The notes: generated by a model not told the origin, from the sequence alone. A stretch of 50,112 nt of DNA from Acidobacteriota bacterium (GCA_027307335.1 DAHUXD010000001.1:1-50112), one strand, 5' to 3'. Counted from the stretch's first letter, positions 40,719 to 49,659 are shown. Numbers and translations are program-made.

Positions 40719-42199
40719 CGCGCCTCGCCGGATCTCTCGTAGAGTCGGACGCGGAGCGGTCCGTTGTGCCAGATCTCGCGCCCGGCGAAGCCCCGCGCCG
40801 AGGCCAGACCCTCCACCCACTCCACCCTCGAGCCCAGTCGGGAGGCTCGCTCGATCAGCACGAACCGGCGGCCGGAGAGCGCCGGCCCCGCCAGGCGTCC
40901 GGCGAGCGCGTCCGCCCCCGGAGCGGAGCCGAGCGGCAGCGCGATCGCGGCCGTCCGCGGGGCGTAGTAGCGGACGGGCTCGGTCAGGTACTCCTGGTGC
41001 CGGGGATCCGCGGCGAGCGCCGGGTCCCGCGCCTCCGCGAACGAGCCCGCGAGGAGGACCGGCGCTCCCGGAGCCGCTCCCTCCGCGGCGGCGAGCGCGC
41101 CCCTCCAGTCCTCGCGTCCGTGGCCGATCGGCAGGCGCGCCAGCTCGCCGCGGACGAGGAACACGGCGAGGAGTGCTCCCGCGAGGGAGAGCCGCCCGGC
41201 GGCGGGAGGCTCGACCCGGGCGAGGGCGCCCCCGAGGAGCGCCGCCCAGGCCGGAGCGGTCTCGAGCAGGTATCGACCCTGAAAGAGAGGCGTCGAGAAC
41301 GTGCGGGATACGGCGAAGAGGACGAGGGGCGGTGCGAGCGCGGCGGAGAGCAGGAGCACGAGCCCGTCCGGAACGCTCGAGGGCGCTCCCATCGCGCGGG
41401 CGATCCGCGCTCGGCACAGGACGAAGGCGACGAGGACTGCCGGGATCAGGAACCCCAGCACGCGCACCGGCACGAGCGCATTGAAGAGCCCCATGGCGTC
41501 GGGCAGCGTGCCGAACTCGTGCGAACGGCGGTTCGCGGCCATGGCGGCGACGCGCTTCGCGGCGGGGACGAGCAGCAGGATGAGCCCGGCCGCCGCGGAA
41601 GCGAAGGCCTGCAGGGAGACCGGCGCGCCACGCCGCCGCCGGTACGCCGCGTAGATCGCGTGTCCGGCAAGCGCGGCCGCGAAGAGATAGTGGAAATAGA
41701 TCGCCATCGCGGTGGCGAGGACATACCCGAGCGCGTCGCGGGTGCGCCCGGCCTGGAGCCACGCCCGCAGGGAGAGGAGCGCCGCGGTGGCGGCGAGAAC
41801 GCCGAAGGCATAGGGCCGGGCATCCGCCGCCGCGAACTCCACCCCGGGAAACAGCAGGAACGCTCCCGCCGCGAGTCCCCCCGCGCCCGCGCCGAAGCAC
41901 GCGCGCCCGAGCCGCGCGACGAGGAGGGCCGCGGCGAGCATCGCCAGAAACGAGGGCAGCCGAAGGCAGAGCTCGGTCGATCCGAACCCGCTCCGCGCGA
42001 CCGCGACGACCGCGGCGTACGGAATCGACTGCGGAAACAGACGCGTCCGTTCGACGACGCCCGAGAGGCCGCCGCCGGTGACCCAGACCGTGCCGAACTC
42101 GTCGAGCCAGAGGCTCGCGGCGAGCGGCATGGCCCAGAGACGCGCGAGGACCAGCGCGGCCGCCGCGGCGAGAACCCCCGAGGCGGCGCGGAGTCTCAC
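40715..42199 (-). CDS. GT-C (family 39-like) membrane glycosyltransferase
   Basis: The 494-residue product has a first periplasmic loop with the acidic motif LWLDEFGTVW (about residues 31-40), which is typical of PMT/ArnT-like GT-C enzymes that use lipid-linked sugars. About 11 hydrophobic segments and a C-terminal soluble domain follow. The start is GTG 42197-42199, overlapping the acyltransferase stop as GTGA. Sugar donor and acceptor cannot be predicted. The coupled OafA-type acyltransferase suggests that both act on a surface glycan or lipid. It converges with the small Cys protein gene (4-bp overlap). Confidence 0.8.
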   Translation of the reverse strand: MRLRAASGVLAAAAALVLARLWAMPLAASLWLDEFGTVWVTGGGLSGVVERTRLFPQSIPYAAVVAVARSGFGSTELCLRLPSFLAMLAAALLVARLGRACFGAGAGGLAAGAFLLFPGVEFAAADARPYAFGVLAATAALLSLRAWLQAGRTRDALGYVLATAMAIYFHYLFAAALAGHAIYAAYRRRRGAPVSLQAFASAAAGLILLLVPAAKRVAAMAANRRSHEFGTLPDAMGLFNALVPVRVLGFLIPAVLVAFVLCRARIARAMGAPSSVPDGLVLLLSAALAPPLVLFAVSRTFSTPLFQGRYLLETAPAWAALLGGALARVEPPAAGRLSLAGALLAVFLVRGELARLPIGHGREDWRGALAAAEGAAPGAPVLLAGSFAEARDPALAADPRHQEYLTEPVRYYAPRTAAIALPLGSAPGADALAGRLAGPALSGRRFVLIERASRLGSRVEWVEGLASARGFAGREIWHNGPLRVRLYERSGEAR

Positions 42200-43365
42200 G
42201 GGTGGAGCGCGGCGGGACGCGCCACGAATGCCCGTTTCCATGCGAGGAACCGCTTCTCGTAGAGGTTCCAGGAGACGAGGGCGATCCCGTACGAAATCGC
42301 GATCCCGGCGCCGACCGAGAGGATCCAGATGCCGGTCGCCGCCGCGGGCGACGCGCCGAGCGACGCCTTCCGGGCGAGGCCCACCGCGACGAGCGAGACC
42401 GGATAGTGGAAGACGTAGATGCCGTAACTGTACTTCCCGAAGGCGCGCAGGATCGGACTCCGCAGCCGCGTCGCGAGCCATGTGGGAGAGCCCGCGGCAT
42501 CGAACGCGGCGAAGACCAGGACGGCGTACGCGATCGCGAAGAGCGTGTACCCGACGCCCGTCATGACCGGCGACGTCGCTCCCCGGCCCGCGACGAGAGT
42601 GGCGGCCAGGACCGCGACGGAGGCGAGCCCGATCCCGCGGAGCCGCGACCGGGCGCGCCGGCGGAGCCCCGGGTCCACCGCCACGGCCGCGACGAAGCCG
42701 CCGATCGCGAGCGCGTCGATGCGAAAGATGGTCAGACGATGGAGCGCCTCGGCGGGAGCTCCCGCGGCGCCGGCCGCGAACCGCGCCGCGGCGGAGGCGC
42801 CGGCGACCGCGGCGCAGACCCCCGCGAGCCGCCGGGGCGGCGTGAGGAGAACGACGAGCGGCCACACCGCGTAGAACTGCTCCTCGATCGCGAGCGACCA
42901 GAAGTGGGACACCGGGGGCACGTCGCGGCCGAACGCGGTCGCCCAGTTGGAGACGTGCAGCCAGAACCAGGGCTCGAGCCCCGGGTCGGCGGCGATCGAA
43001 GCGCCGAGCCGCGCGGCCACGGGAAGGCCGATGCGGAAGCACAGGAAGACCGCGAGCAGGTAGAGCGGCAGTATGCGCAGCGCGCGCCGCGCGTAGAACG
43101 CCGCGAAGTAGTTCCCGCTGCCGCGCGTCGCGATCAGGATCCGCGTGATCAGGAATCCGGAGAGGACGAAGAAGAGGTCGACGCCGGACCACCCGATGAC
43201 CATCGGGTACGTCAGCGCCTTCGGCACCCAGGGAGGCCGCACTCCCTGGAAGTGGAAGAGGAGGACGAGCAGGATCGCGACGCCGCGCACGCCGTCGAGC
43301 TCGGGGATCGGCGGCGCGCCGGTTTCGTCGGTCCGCGGCGGGGAGGGGCTCCGGAGATCCACCAC
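42196..43365 (-). CDS. Acyltransferase 3 (OafA/YrhL-like) membrane protein
   Basis: The 389-residue product has the family N-terminus LDGVRGVAILLVLLFHFQG with the catalytic His, then GWSGVDLFFVLSGFLITR and FYARRALRILPLY. These motifs mark acyltransferase 3 enzymes that O-acylate surface polysaccharides or lipids. About ten transmembrane segments are visible. GTG 43363-43365 starts 3 nt after the TPR stop. The stop overlaps the GT-C gene as GTGA. The substrate is unknown. Confidence 0.92.
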   Translation of the reverse strand: MVDLRSPSPPRTDETGAPPIPELDGVRGVAILLVLLFHFQGVRPPWVPKALTYPMVIGWSGVDLFFVLSGFLITRILIATRGSGNYFAAFYARRALRILPLYLLAVFLCFRIGLPVAARLGASIAADPGLEPWFWLHVSNWATAFGRDVPPVSHFWSLAIEEQFYAVWPLVVLLTPPRRLAGVCAAVAGASAAARFAAGAAGAPAEALHRLTIFRIDALAIGGFVAAVAVDPGLRRRARSRLRGIGLASVAVLAATLVAGRGATSPVMTGVGYTLFAIAYAVLVFAAFDAAGSPTWLATRLRSPILRAFGKYSYGIYVFHYPVSLVAVGLARKASLGASPAAATGIWILSVGAGIAISYGIALVSWNLYEKRFLAWKRAFVARPAALHP

Positions 43366-43368
43366 GGC

Positions 43369-44247
43369 TCAGCGCTCGAGGCGCGCGAGGCGCAGGCGCC
43401 AGTCGCTCCGGCCGGGCTCGAGCCGCAGCGCCGCCTCGAGCTCCGCCGCGGCCTCGGGCCGGCGGCCGAGCTTCGCGTAGAGCGCTCCGAGCCTCTCGTG
43501 GCATTCGGCCGGTCCCGGCGCGCCGCTCCACGCGGGCCGCTCGAGGACGCGGCGGAGTCTCTGCGCGGCCTCGGCGACTTCCTCATCCGACGCGAGCGCC
43601 ACGCCGCCCAGCCCGTATGCCGCGAGCGCCGCGCCCCCGCCCGTCTCGGCGGCCTCCTCCCAGACCAGGCGGGCATCGCCGAATCGGCGGCGCGCGACGA
43701 AGAAGGCCGACAGGGCGCTCCAGCCCTCGTCGGAGCGGGGGTCGGCCGCGATGGCGGCCCGGAACTCCGCTTCGGCCCGGGCCGGATCCTTCTCGATGTC
43801 GGCGAGCTCGCCCGCCAGCACGCGGCCCCGAGCCAGTGCGAGCGCCTGCACCCGCTCGATCAGCGCCCGCGCTTTCTTCCGGCCGCCGCCGAGGACGCCC
43901 GGCGCCCGCATGTCATACCGCGCCAGGTCGGAGAGTGCGGCCACGTCGTCCGGATCCAGCTCGACCGCGCGCGCGAAGCAGGCTCGGGCCTTCTTCGCGA
44001 ACCGGATCTGGTCGAAGAGCGGCGCGTGCTCCGCCGTCAGACCGTAGGCGCGCCCGAGCAGGTCGTTCGCCTCGGGGCTCGACGGCTCGGAGGCGACCGC
44101 GGCCTCCCCCGCCTTGACGGCCCTCGGCAGGTCGCGGGCCTCGAGCGCCTCGCGCAGGTCCTCGAGCGGCGTCGGCGCGGTCCCGGATGCGGCCGCGAGC
44201 GCCGCCGCGCGGAGGACGGCCGCCGCGGCGAGGAGCGCCGCCCTCAG
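43369..44247 (-). CDS. Exported TPR protein, apparent CTG start
   Basis: The 292-residue product begins with a signal-like stretch (RAALLAAAAVLRAAALAAASG). TPR-like repeats follow (DLPRAVKAGEAAVASEPSSPEANDLLG; ACFARAVELDPDDVAALSDLARYD; RPEAAAELEAALRLEPG). The only start near this N-terminus is CTG 44245-44247, which overlaps the POT-transporter stop as CTGA. No ATG, GTG or TTG in frame lies within the signal or just before it; the next ATG would remove several repeats. There is no SD, so coupling to the transporter is likely. Function is unknown. Confidence 0.7.
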   Translation of the reverse strand: MRAALLAAAAVLRAAALAAASGTAPTPLEDLREALEARDLPRAVKAGEAAVASEPSSPEANDLLGRAYGLTAEHAPLFDQIRFAKKARACFARAVELDPDDVAALSDLARYDMRAPGVLGGGRKKARALIERVQALALARGRVLAGELADIEKDPARAEAEFRAAIAADPRSDEGWSALSAFFVARRRFGDARLVWEEAAETGGGAALAAYGLGGVALASDEEVAEAAQRLRRVLERPAWSGAPGPAECHERLGALYAKLGRRPEAAAELEAALRLEPGRSDWRLRLARLER

Positions 44248-45545
44248 ACGCCGGGCATCGCGCGCTTCAGCGGCTTCAGCACGAGAACGAGCAGGAACGC
44301 CGTCGCGAGCGACATCCCCCCGAGCACCGCGAAGAACGTCGAGTGCTTCCATTCGGTCCAGTAGACGCCGATCTGCGTGAGCTTGCCGCCGAGCCCGGTC
44401 GCGACGAACCAGAGGCCCATCATGAGCCCGCGCACCTTCGCGGGCGCGACCTTCGACACGAGCGAGAGGGCCATGGGCGACAGCGTGATCTCGGCGAGTC
44501 CCATCAGCGCGTAGCAGCTCACGAGCCACCACGGCGACACCTTCCCCGTGTCGCCGCCCGCCTTCCCGGCGAAGTACATGACGAAGTACGCGAACGCCAT
44601 CAGGAACATCCCCATGGCGATCTTGGTCGTCGTCGACGGCTCGAGACCCTTCTCGTCGAGCTTCTTCCAGAGCCACACGAGGGGCAGCGAGAAGGCGATC
44701 ACGAAGAAGGGCTCGATGGCGTTCGAGATGATCCCCGAGAATTGCCAGTCGGTGTTGTCATTGGCGAAGTAGGTCAGCGTCGAGCCGTTCTGGAAGAAGA
44801 GCATCCAGAACACGACGGAGATCAGGTAGATCACCACCAGCGCCACGATACGGCGGCCGGCCGGCACGGCGTCGATCGCCGTCGGCGGGCTCGCGTCCTC
44901 GACGTCCTCGTGGCCCTTGCGGCGGTCACCCGGCTCGATGTCCTTGCGGAAGACGATGACCGTGAGCACCGAGATCGCCATGCCGACCGCGGCGACGGCG
45001 AACGAGGGATGGAAGCCGTAGTACCGATGCACGAACTCGACGACGATGGGTCCCACGGTCGCCCCGAGGTTGATCCCCATGTAGAAGATGTTGTAGCCGC
45101 GGTCGCGGAGGTGGCTCCCCTTCGGATAGAGATTGCCGACGATGGTCGAGACGTTCGGCTTGAACAGCCCGTTGCCGATCACCAGGCAGACGAGGGCGGC
45201 GTACACGATGCCGATCGTCGGGAACGCGAGCAGGAGGTGGCCCGCGATGAAGAAGACGCCGCCGATCATGACCGCGCGGCGATATCCGAGGAACCGGTCC
45301 GCGAGCCAGCCTCCGACGATCGGCGAGAAGAAGACCGCGCCGAGGTAGTTCGCGCGGAGCGTGGTCGCCTGGGCCGCCGTCCACCCGAACCCTTCCGCCT
45401 TGTCCTGCAGATAGAGCGTGAAGAGCGCGAGCATCGTGTAGAAGCTGAAGCGCTCCCACATCTCGGTCGCGAAGAGAACGTAGAGGCCGCGCGGGTGGCG
45501 GGCGGGCGTCGCGCCCGCCGGGGAGTGTGCGGCTTCGCGGCTCAT
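44244..45545 (-). CDS. POT-family proton-dependent oligopeptide transporter
   Basis: This MFS transporter imports di- and tripeptides with protons. The 433-residue product has the ExxERFxxY motif EMWERFSFYTM near residue 30, then GGWLADRFLGYRRAV, LFKPNVSTIVGNLY and YMGINLGATVGPIV, all POT signatures. About 12-14 membrane segments are present, with a charged loop after the sixth. I use ATG 45543-45545; upstream frames are not homologous. It diverges from the CPA2 antiporter gene over 50 bp. Confidence 0.92.
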   Translation of the reverse strand: MSREAAHSPAGATPARHPRGLYVLFATEMWERFSFYTMLALFTLYLQDKAEGFGWTAAQATTLRANYLGAVFFSPIVGGWLADRFLGYRRAVMIGGVFFIAGHLLLAFPTIGIVYAALVCLVIGNGLFKPNVSTIVGNLYPKGSHLRDRGYNIFYMGINLGATVGPIVVEFVHRYYGFHPSFAVAAVGMAISVLTVIVFRKDIEPGDRRKGHEDVEDASPPTAIDAVPAGRRIVALVVIYLISVVFWMLFFQNGSTLTYFANDNTDWQFSGIISNAIEPFFVIAFSLPLVWLWKKLDEKGLEPSTTTKIAMGMFLMAFAYFVMYFAGKAGGDTGKVSPWWLVSCYALMGLAEITLSPMALSLVSKVAPAKVRGLMMGLWFVATGLGGKLTQIGVYWTEWKHSTFFAVLGGMSLATAFLLVLVLKPLKRAMPGV

Positions 45546-45583
45546 GACGGGTCGCGCGAGGCTACCAGAGATGCCGCATCCCG

Positions 45584-45589
45584 CATAAT
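45584..45589 (+). promoter_or_regulatory. Putative -10 (CATAAT) of the CPA2 gene
   Basis: CATAAT is followed by 6 nt and the ATG at 45596. The spacing is the same as for the zinc-ribbon gene and MshEN paralogue 2, and no SD fits. Confidence 0.45.
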
Positions 45590-45595
45590 CCACGC

Positions 45596-47305
45596 ATGCC
45601 GGCGCCGGCCTTCCTCGGACCGCTCGCCCTGATCTTTCTCGCCGCTCTCGGCGCCGCGTATCTCTTCCATCGCCTCCGGCAGCCGCCGCTGATCGGCTTC
45701 CTCGTCGCGGGAGCGGTGCTCGGCCCGTACGGACTCGGCCTCGTGCACGACGTCGGCGTGGTCGAGTCCCTCGCGGACCTCGGGGTCGTGCTGCTCCTCT
45801 TCACGATCGGCCTCGAGCTCTCGTTGCGAAACCTGCGCCGTCTCGGGCCCGTCGTCTCGATCGCGGCGCCCGTCCAGATCGTCGCCACGATCGGACTGGT
45901 ATTCCTGGTCGCGTGGTCCCGCGGGGTCCCGCCGGGCGCGAGCCTCTTCGCGGGCTACCTCGTCGCGCTCTCCTCGACCGCGATCGTCCTGAAGCTCCTC
46001 TCGGACCGGCGCGAGGTGGATGCGCCGCACGGGAAGTTCCTGATCGGCATCCTCATCGTGCAGGACCTCGCCGTCGTGCCGATGCTCCTGTCGCTGGAGT
46101 TCCTCGCCGCATCCTCGGGACGGGGCACCGGATCCGCGCTCCTCGCGCTCGTCAAGACCGCCGCCGCGGCCGCCGGGCTCGTCGTCGCGGCCCGCGTGGT
46201 CGTCCCCCGGTTCATCGGCGCCCTGGCCGGGACCCGGCAGAAGGAGATCTTCGTCATCGCCGTGCTCTTCCTCGTTCTCGGCTCGGCGCTCGCGACGTCC
46301 TGGGCGGGACTGTCCGCCGCGCTCGGCGCGTTTCTCGCCGGGCTCGTGCTCGCGGAATCCGACTACGGCCACCAGGCGCTTGCCGACGTCGCCGGCTTTC
46401 GCGACGCCTTCAGCGCCCTCTTCTTCGTCTCGATCGGCATGCTCTTCCAGCCGCGGATCGTGGTCGAGCAGCCCCTCGCCGTGGCGACGCTCCTCGCCGT
46501 CATCCTCGTGGGGAAGACGGTCACGGGAGGCCTGCCGGTGCTGCTCCTCGGCTATCCCGCGCGCGTCGCGCTCGTCGTCGGAATCTCCCTCGCTCAGATC
46601 GGCGAGTTCTCCTTCGTTCTGCTGCGCCAGGGATCGGCGGCCGGCCTCGTGTCGCCGGCCGGCCATCAGCTCTTCCTCGCCGCCGCGATCATCACCATGA
46701 TCGCCACCCCGCTGCTCTCGGAGGCGAGCCACGGGATCGCGGAGCGGGCCGCGCCGCGCCCGCGCGCCCGCCCGCAGACCGAGTCCGCGCCGGCCGCCGC
46801 CGAGAATCACGTCCTCGTCTTCGGGTACGGCCACATGGGTGTCACCGTGGCCCGACTCCTCCGCCAGACACGCACCCCGTTCCGGGTCCTCGACCTCGAC
46901 CCCGACCGCGTGCGGCGCGGCCGGAAGCAGGGAGTGCCGATCGAGTACGGCGATTCGACGAGCGATCACGTCCTCCGGCGCGTCGGCGTCGAGAAGGCCC
47001 GCGCCGCGATCGTGCTGCTGCCGGACGCGCGCACGACGCGGCAGACGCTGAAGCATTGCCGGCGTCTGGCGCCGAAGCTGATCCTCGTCGCCCGGACGCG
47101 CTACGGCGCCGACGTCCCCGCCCTGGTCCGCGACGGCGCCGACGAAGTGGTCGCCGAGGAGATCCAGAGTTCGCTCGAGATCGCGAACCGGACGATGGAG
47201 CGCCTCGGTCTCCGGACGCCATGGCTCGAGGCCGAGACGGAGGAGCTGCGACGCGCGCGCCAGGAGGTCTTCCGCCGGTTCCGTCAGCCCGGCGGCGACT
47301 CCTGA
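45596..47305 (+). CDS. CPA2-family cation/proton antiporter with RCK domain (KefB/YbaL-like)
   Basis: The 569-residue product has a CPA2 membrane domain (about 1-380; RQPPLIGFLVAGAVLGPYGLG, LFTIGLELSLRNLRRLGP, SSTAIVLKLLSDR) with about 12 helices. A TrkA-N/RCK domain (about 403-520; HVLVFGYGHMGVTVARLLRQ, DLDPDRV, YGDSTSD) binds nucleotide. A C-terminal TrkA-C domain is not evident. It resembles KefB/C or YbaL K+ efflux systems, usually gated by ligands such as glutathione adducts, although the regulating ligand here is unknown. It diverges from the POT transporter and converges on hemL with 3 bp between stops. Confidence 0.9.
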   Translation: MPAPAFLGPLALIFLAALGAAYLFHRLRQPPLIGFLVAGAVLGPYGLGLVHDVGVVESLADLGVVLLLFTIGLELSLRNLRRLGPVVSIAAPVQIVATIGLVFLVAWSRGVPPGASLFAGYLVALSSTAIVLKLLSDRREVDAPHGKFLIGILIVQDLAVVPMLLSLEFLAASSGRGTGSALLALVKTAAAAAGLVVAARVVVPRFIGALAGTRQKEIFVIAVLFLVLGSALATSWAGLSAALGAFLAGLVLAESDYGHQALADVAGFRDAFSALFFVSIGMLFQPRIVVEQPLAVATLLAVILVGKTVTGGLPVLLLGYPARVALVVGISLAQIGEFSFVLLRQGSAAGLVSPAGHQLFLAAAIITMIATPLLSEASHGIAERAAPRPRARPQTESAPAAAENHVLVFGYGHMGVTVARLLRQTRTPFRVLDLDPDRVRRGRKQGVPIEYGDSTSDHVLRRVGVEKARAAIVLLPDARTTRQTLKHCRRLAPKLILVARTRYGADVPALVRDGADEVVAEEIQSSLEIANRTMERLGLRTPWLEAETEELRRARQEVFRRFRQPGGDS

Positions 47306-47308
47306 GGC

Positions 47309-48658
47309 TTACGCGAAGGCGGCGTCGAGGCTCTCGCCGGCCAGACGCGCGGTCCGCCGGAGGTCCGCGTCCGAGTGGGCCGTCGACACGAACCAGGCCT
47401 CGTACTGCGCGGGCGGAAGGAAGACGCCGCGCTCGCGCATCGCGTGGAAGAAGACCGCGTAGCGCCGCGTGTCCGAGCGCTTCGCCTCCGCGAAGTTCCG
47501 CACGGGACCTTCCGCGAAGAAGAGCGTCAGCAGCGAGCCGAGGCGCGCGAGGTGGAGGCGGTCGGCGAACCCCCGCTTCCCGATCTCGGCGCGGAGCAGG
47601 CGTTCGAGGAGGGCGCCCTTCGCGTCGAGCGCCGCGTAGGGCGGACGCCGCGCGATCTCGTCGAGCATCGCGATCCCCGCCGACATCGCGAGCGGGTTGC
47701 CCGAGAGCGTCCCGGCCTGGTACACCGGGCCGACGGGGGCCATCCGCTCCATCAGGTCGCGCCGTCCGCCGTAGGCGCCGACAGGCAGGCCGCCACCCAG
47801 GATCTTGCCGAGGGTCGTCAGGTCGGGCGCGATGCCGTAGAGCTCCTGCGCTCCCCCGGCCGCCACGCGAAAACCGGAGATGACCTCGTCGAACACGAGG
47901 AGCGCGCCGTGCTCGGTGGTGAGGCGCCGCACGGCGGCGAGATAGCCCTCCTCCGGCGGCACGAGTCCCATGTTCGCGGCCACCGGCTCGAGGAACACGG
48001 CCGCGAACTCGCCGGGGAAGCGGGCGAACGCCTCCTCGAGCGCCGCCACGTCGTTGTACGGCACGACGGTCGTCAGCGCCGCGAGCTCTTCGGGCACGCC
48101 CGGACTGCCGGCGATCCCGAGCGTCGCCAGCCCCGATCCGGCCGACACGAGGAACGCGTCGCCGTGGCCGTGATAGCCCCCGTCCGCCTTGATCAGGCGC
48201 TTCCTCCCGGTCGCCCCTCGGGCGAGGCGCGCCGCGCTCATCGTCGCCTCGGTGCCGGAGCTGACGAACCGGACCATCTCGATCGAGGGAACGAGGCGCG
48301 TCACCCTCTCGGCGAGGCGGACCTCGAGCTCCGTCGGCGCCCCGTAGGAGGTGCCGCGCCGCGTGGCGCGGGCGAGCGCGCGCTGGACGAATCCGGGGAC
48401 ATGGCCGAAGAGGTGCGGGCCGTAGGACCCGACGAAGTCGAGGTACGAGCGGCCGTCCACGTCCCGCACGCGCGCTCCCCGGGCCGAGGCGACGAAGAAC
48501 GGCTCGCCGCCGACCGAGGCGAAGGAGCGGACCGGCGAGCTGACGCCCCCCGGCATCAGGGTCTTCGCGCGTCCGAACAGGCGGCGCGAGTTCGAGGAAC
48601 GCGGCTCCCGCCGCCCCTTCCCCGCCGTCTTCCGGCGGGGCGCGGTCTCGACCGCCAC
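47309..48658 (-). CDS. hemL: Glutamate-1-semialdehyde 2,1-aminomutase
   Basis: HemL makes 5-aminolevulinate from glutamate-1-semialdehyde in the C5 route. The 449-residue product has about 20 extra N-terminal residues, then LFGRAKTLMPGGVSSPVR, FVSSGTEATMSAARLARG, LVFDEVISGFR and the PLP lysine in TTLGKILGGGLPVGAYGG. I start at GTG 48656-48658, 2 bp after the hemB stop, with GGAGG about 10 nt upstream. Together with hemB and hemD it forms a tetrapyrrole operon running hemD-hemB-hemL. hemA is not in the window. Confidence 0.96.
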   Translation of the reverse strand: MAVETAPRRKTAGKGRREPRSSNSRRLFGRAKTLMPGGVSSPVRSFASVGGEPFFVASARGARVRDVDGRSYLDFVGSYGPHLFGHVPGFVQRALARATRRGTSYGAPTELEVRLAERVTRLVPSIEMVRFVSSGTEATMSAARLARGATGRKRLIKADGGYHGHGDAFLVSAGSGLATLGIAGSPGVPEELAALTTVVPYNDVAALEEAFARFPGEFAAVFLEPVAANMGLVPPEEGYLAAVRRLTTEHGALLVFDEVISGFRVAAGGAQELYGIAPDLTTLGKILGGGLPVGAYGGRRDLMERMAPVGPVYQAGTLSGNPLAMSAGIAMLDEIARRPPYAALDAKGALLERLLRAEIGKRGFADRLHLARLGSLLTLFFAEGPVRNFAEAKRSDTRRYAVFFHAMRERGVFLPPAQYEAWFVSTAHSDADLRRTARLAGESLDAAFA

Positions 48659-48660
48659 GC

Positions 48661-49644
48661 CTATCCCCCCTCCTTCAGCCAGCGCGCCGCGTCGCCGGCG
48701 TGGTACGTGAGGATGAAGTCGGCGCCCGCGCGGACGATCGAAGTCAGCGTCTCGAGCACGATCCGCCGCTCGTCGATCCAGCCGTTCTGCGCGGCGGCCT
48801 TGACCATCGCGTACTCGCCCGAGACGTTGTACGCGGCGATCGGCAGGTCGAACCGCTCGCGCGCGTCGCGGATGATGTCGAGGTACGCCAGCGCCGGCTT
48901 GACCATGACCGCGTCCGCGCCCTCCTCGACGTCGAGGGCGATCTCGCGCATCGCCTCGCGGCGATTCGCGCCGTCCATCTGGTAGCTGCGGCGGTCGCCG
49001 AACTTCGGGGCCGAGTCCGCGGCCTCCCGGAACGGTCCGTAGTAGGCCGAGGCCGCCTTGGCGGCGTACGCGAGGAGCGCGACGTGCCCGAAGCCGGAGC
49101 GGTCGAGCTCGCGGCGGATCGCGGCGACCCGGCCGTCCATCATGTCGGACGGGGCGACGACGTCGGCGCCCGCCTTCGCGTGCGAGAGCGCCGTGCGGGC
49201 GAGCAGCGGCAGCGTCGCGTCGTTGTCCACGTCGCCGCCCTTGACGATGCCGCAGTGGCCGTGGGACGTGTACTCGTCGAGGCAGACGTCGGTCATGACC
49301 GCGAGGTCGGGGACGTCGCGCTTCAGGCGACGGACCGCCTCCTGCAGCGCGCCCGCCTCGTTCCAGGCCTCGGTGCCGTCCTCGTCCTTGCGGTCCGGGA
49401 TTCCGAACAGGATCACTGCGCCGACGCCGTCGGCGTGCAGGCGCTGCGCCTCGGCGACCGCCTCGTCCGGCGACAGGCGCGAGACCCCCGGCAGGGAGCC
49501 GATCGGCTCGCGCAGGCCGCGGCCGAGGCGGACGAAGAGGGGGGCGACGAACTGCTCGGCCGACAGGCGGGTCTCGCGGACCAGCCCGCGCAGGGCGGGC
49601 ATACGGCGCAGACGGCGCAGACGGAGCTCGGGGAATCCGGCCAT
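48661..49644 (-). CDS. hemB: Delta-aminolevulinic acid dehydratase
   Basis: HemB condenses two aminolevulinates to porphobilinogen. The 327-residue product has the metal-site stretch [14 protein letters not shown], which keeps two Cys but has Asp where the all-Cys zinc type has the middle Cys. Schiff-base lysines lie in [18 protein letters not shown] and in [16 protein letters not shown] 49642-49644 is 9 nt after TAGGCT, whose TAG is the hemD stop. It sits between hemD and hemL. Confidence 0.97.
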   Translation of the reverse strand: MAGFPELRLRRLRRMPALRGLVRETRLSAEQFVAPLFVRLGRGLREPIGSLPGVSRLSPDEAVAEAQRLHADGVGAVILFGIPDRKDEDGTEAWNEAGALQEAVRRLKRDVPDLAVMTDVCLDEYTSHGHCGIVKGGDVDNDATLPLLARTALSHAKAGADVVAPSDMMDGRVAAIRRELDRSGFGHVALLAYAAKAASAYYGPFREAADSAPKFGDRRSYQMDGANRREAMREIALDVEEGADAVMVKPALAYLDIIRDARERFDLPIAAYNVSGEYAMVKAAAQNGWIDERRIVLETLTSIVRAGADFILTYHAGDAARWLKEGG

Positions 49645-49653
49645 TCGCGATCG

Positions 49654-49659
49654 AGCCTA
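49654..49659 (-). promoter_or_regulatory. TAGGCT overlapping the hemD stop, before hemB
   Basis: TAGGCT on minus is 9 nt before the hemB ATG. Its first three bases are the hemD stop, as with TAGAAT at hutU, so this may be a real internal start site or a coincidence. Confidence 0.3.
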
